NCBI GenBank assembly: GCA_024510845.1
Contig: JANEMA010000016.1
Coordinates: 1-35,275, forward strand
Direction: 5' to 3'
Origin: Gammaproteobacteria bacterium
GTDB lineage: Bacteria; Pseudomonadota; Gammaproteobacteria; Chromatiales; Chromatiaceae
DNA: 35,275 bases
In this document: in pieces, positions 34,637 to 35,275 of the stretch
Layout of the letters: each line of letters opens with the position of its first letter
Numbering within the stretch: the first letter of the stretch is position 1
Position numbers and translations under genes: made by a program
The notes under the pieces: model-generated
Told to the model about the DNA's origin: nothing
The model's input: only the letters and a program-made list of their open reading frames with translations
The model's database searches: none

Positions 34637-35275
34637 CTAGCAGGCCGTTGAAAATAACCCGACTGAAGGGGCCTTTCTGGCAGCCAGCAGCAAATGAAGC
34701 ACAATGGCTCCTACCCTCTGGCCGGAAATTGGCCAATCTGGTCCGATTCGCCTGTTTCCAGGCACACCAAACCCTTGGAGCTCGGCCATCGACATACCGC
34801 CATCCCCAGATTGCGCATCCCATCGATGGCCGATGAACGGTGGCTCGTGTTCTGTGCGACATGCGGTGTCACGTTGGCGCAACGCAGTGCATCCACACAG
34901 CCCTTGATGTCGTAATTGGAAATCGACATCGGGGTTACGGCCTCCACCTCCAGGGGGATCCCCTTCATCCTTTGGTCGGTAGCTCTTGAACGAGGTCAGC
35001 GCCCCGATCAAGGTGCCATCCACGCTGAAGTGCTCCCTGGACAACAGACCAGCCCGCTCGGCCTGACCGAGCACCCGGGCAAAGAAGCGCCGCGCAATAT
35101 CTCCTTCCAGCAAGCGATCACGATTCCTGGTGAAGGTCGAGTGATCCCATACCCTGTCATCGATCGAGAAACCAACGAACCCGCGGAACAGCAGGTTGTA
35201 GTCGATCTGTTCCATCCACTGGCGTTCACTGCGAAGGGAGTGGAACGCCATCAGCAGCTGGGCACGCAGGAGCTT
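34637..35275 (-). mobile_element. Internally deleted IS5-type transposase at the right edge (partial)
   Basis: From the window edge, the minus strand reads KLLRAQLLMAFHSLRSERQ, EQIDYNLLFRGFVGFSIDD and VWDHSTFTRNRDRLLEGDIA, then REHFSVDGTLIGALTSFKSY and NPDVDF, the N-terminal half of an IS5-family transposase. It then jumps to another frame with GCVDALRCANVTPHVAQNT and HRSSAIDG, which normally lie ~130 residues later. The remaining C-terminus is lost. AGGCCGTTGAAAA at 34641-34653 looks like the outer end of the element. The element therefore lacks central DDE residues and is inactive. Its upstream part is outside the window. Confidence 0.8.

Overview
The window reads as chromosomal DNA from a GC-rich gammaproteobacterium. 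The main evidence is gene order: the minus strand carries tig-clpP-clpX-lon-hupB-ppiD and aroA-cmk-rpsA-ihfB, both classical gammaproteobacterial arrangements, and rnr-rlmB and glnE-ilvE are also typical of the group. The genus cannot be told from sequence alone. A sulfur-oxidising or Chromatiales-like lineage is only an impression from the overall style.

Layout, left to right. (1) 1-620: a poorly resolved edge with a small membrane ORF and an unidentified ORF running off the window. (2) 632-4746, minus: glnE, ilvE and a small zinc-finger protein. (3) 4890-5477: a scar region with a fossil transposase end, a truncated class-II amidotransferase start and a truncated cytochrome b561 start. (4) 5474-8824, minus: a two-gene unit of a ThDP enzyme and a glycosyltransferase-like protein, the least described genes here. 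(5) 8915-17803, minus: ppiD, tRNA-Asp, tRNA-Val, hupB, lon, clpX, clpP, tig and tRNA-Leu(UAG), a protein-folding and proteolysis block with two clear intrinsic terminators, a sigma70 promoter for clpX and a good RpoH-type promoter for lon. (6) 17869-19028, plus: a CPBP-family membrane protease and a tiny membrane protein. (7) 19191-24359, minus: a strong terminator hairpin, ihfB, rpsA, cmk, aroA and rlmB, followed by rnr to 26896. (8) 26939-28010: a fossil transposon interrupted by a second, internally deleted IS5-type element. (9) 28060: tRNA-Leu(CAG). (10) 28308-32251, minus: a TAXI-type TRAP transporter (binding protein, attenuator-like hairpin, fused permease) ending in a decayed uspA. (11) 32570-35275: a decayed IS481-type element, tadA, a decayed MBL-fold hydrolase, tRNA-Asn, tRNA-Arg(ACG) and an IS5-type fragment at the edge.

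How the genes work together: the central block is chaperone and protease quality control (trigger factor, ClpXP, Lon, PpiD) plus nucleoid proteins (HU, IHF) and translation functions (S1, tRNAs, RNase R, RlmB, TadA). Accessory DNA is confined to operon boundaries and is strikingly decayed. Several remnants keep the start and end of a gene but have lost the middle. No CRISPR array, rRNA gene, prophage or intact mobile element was seen.
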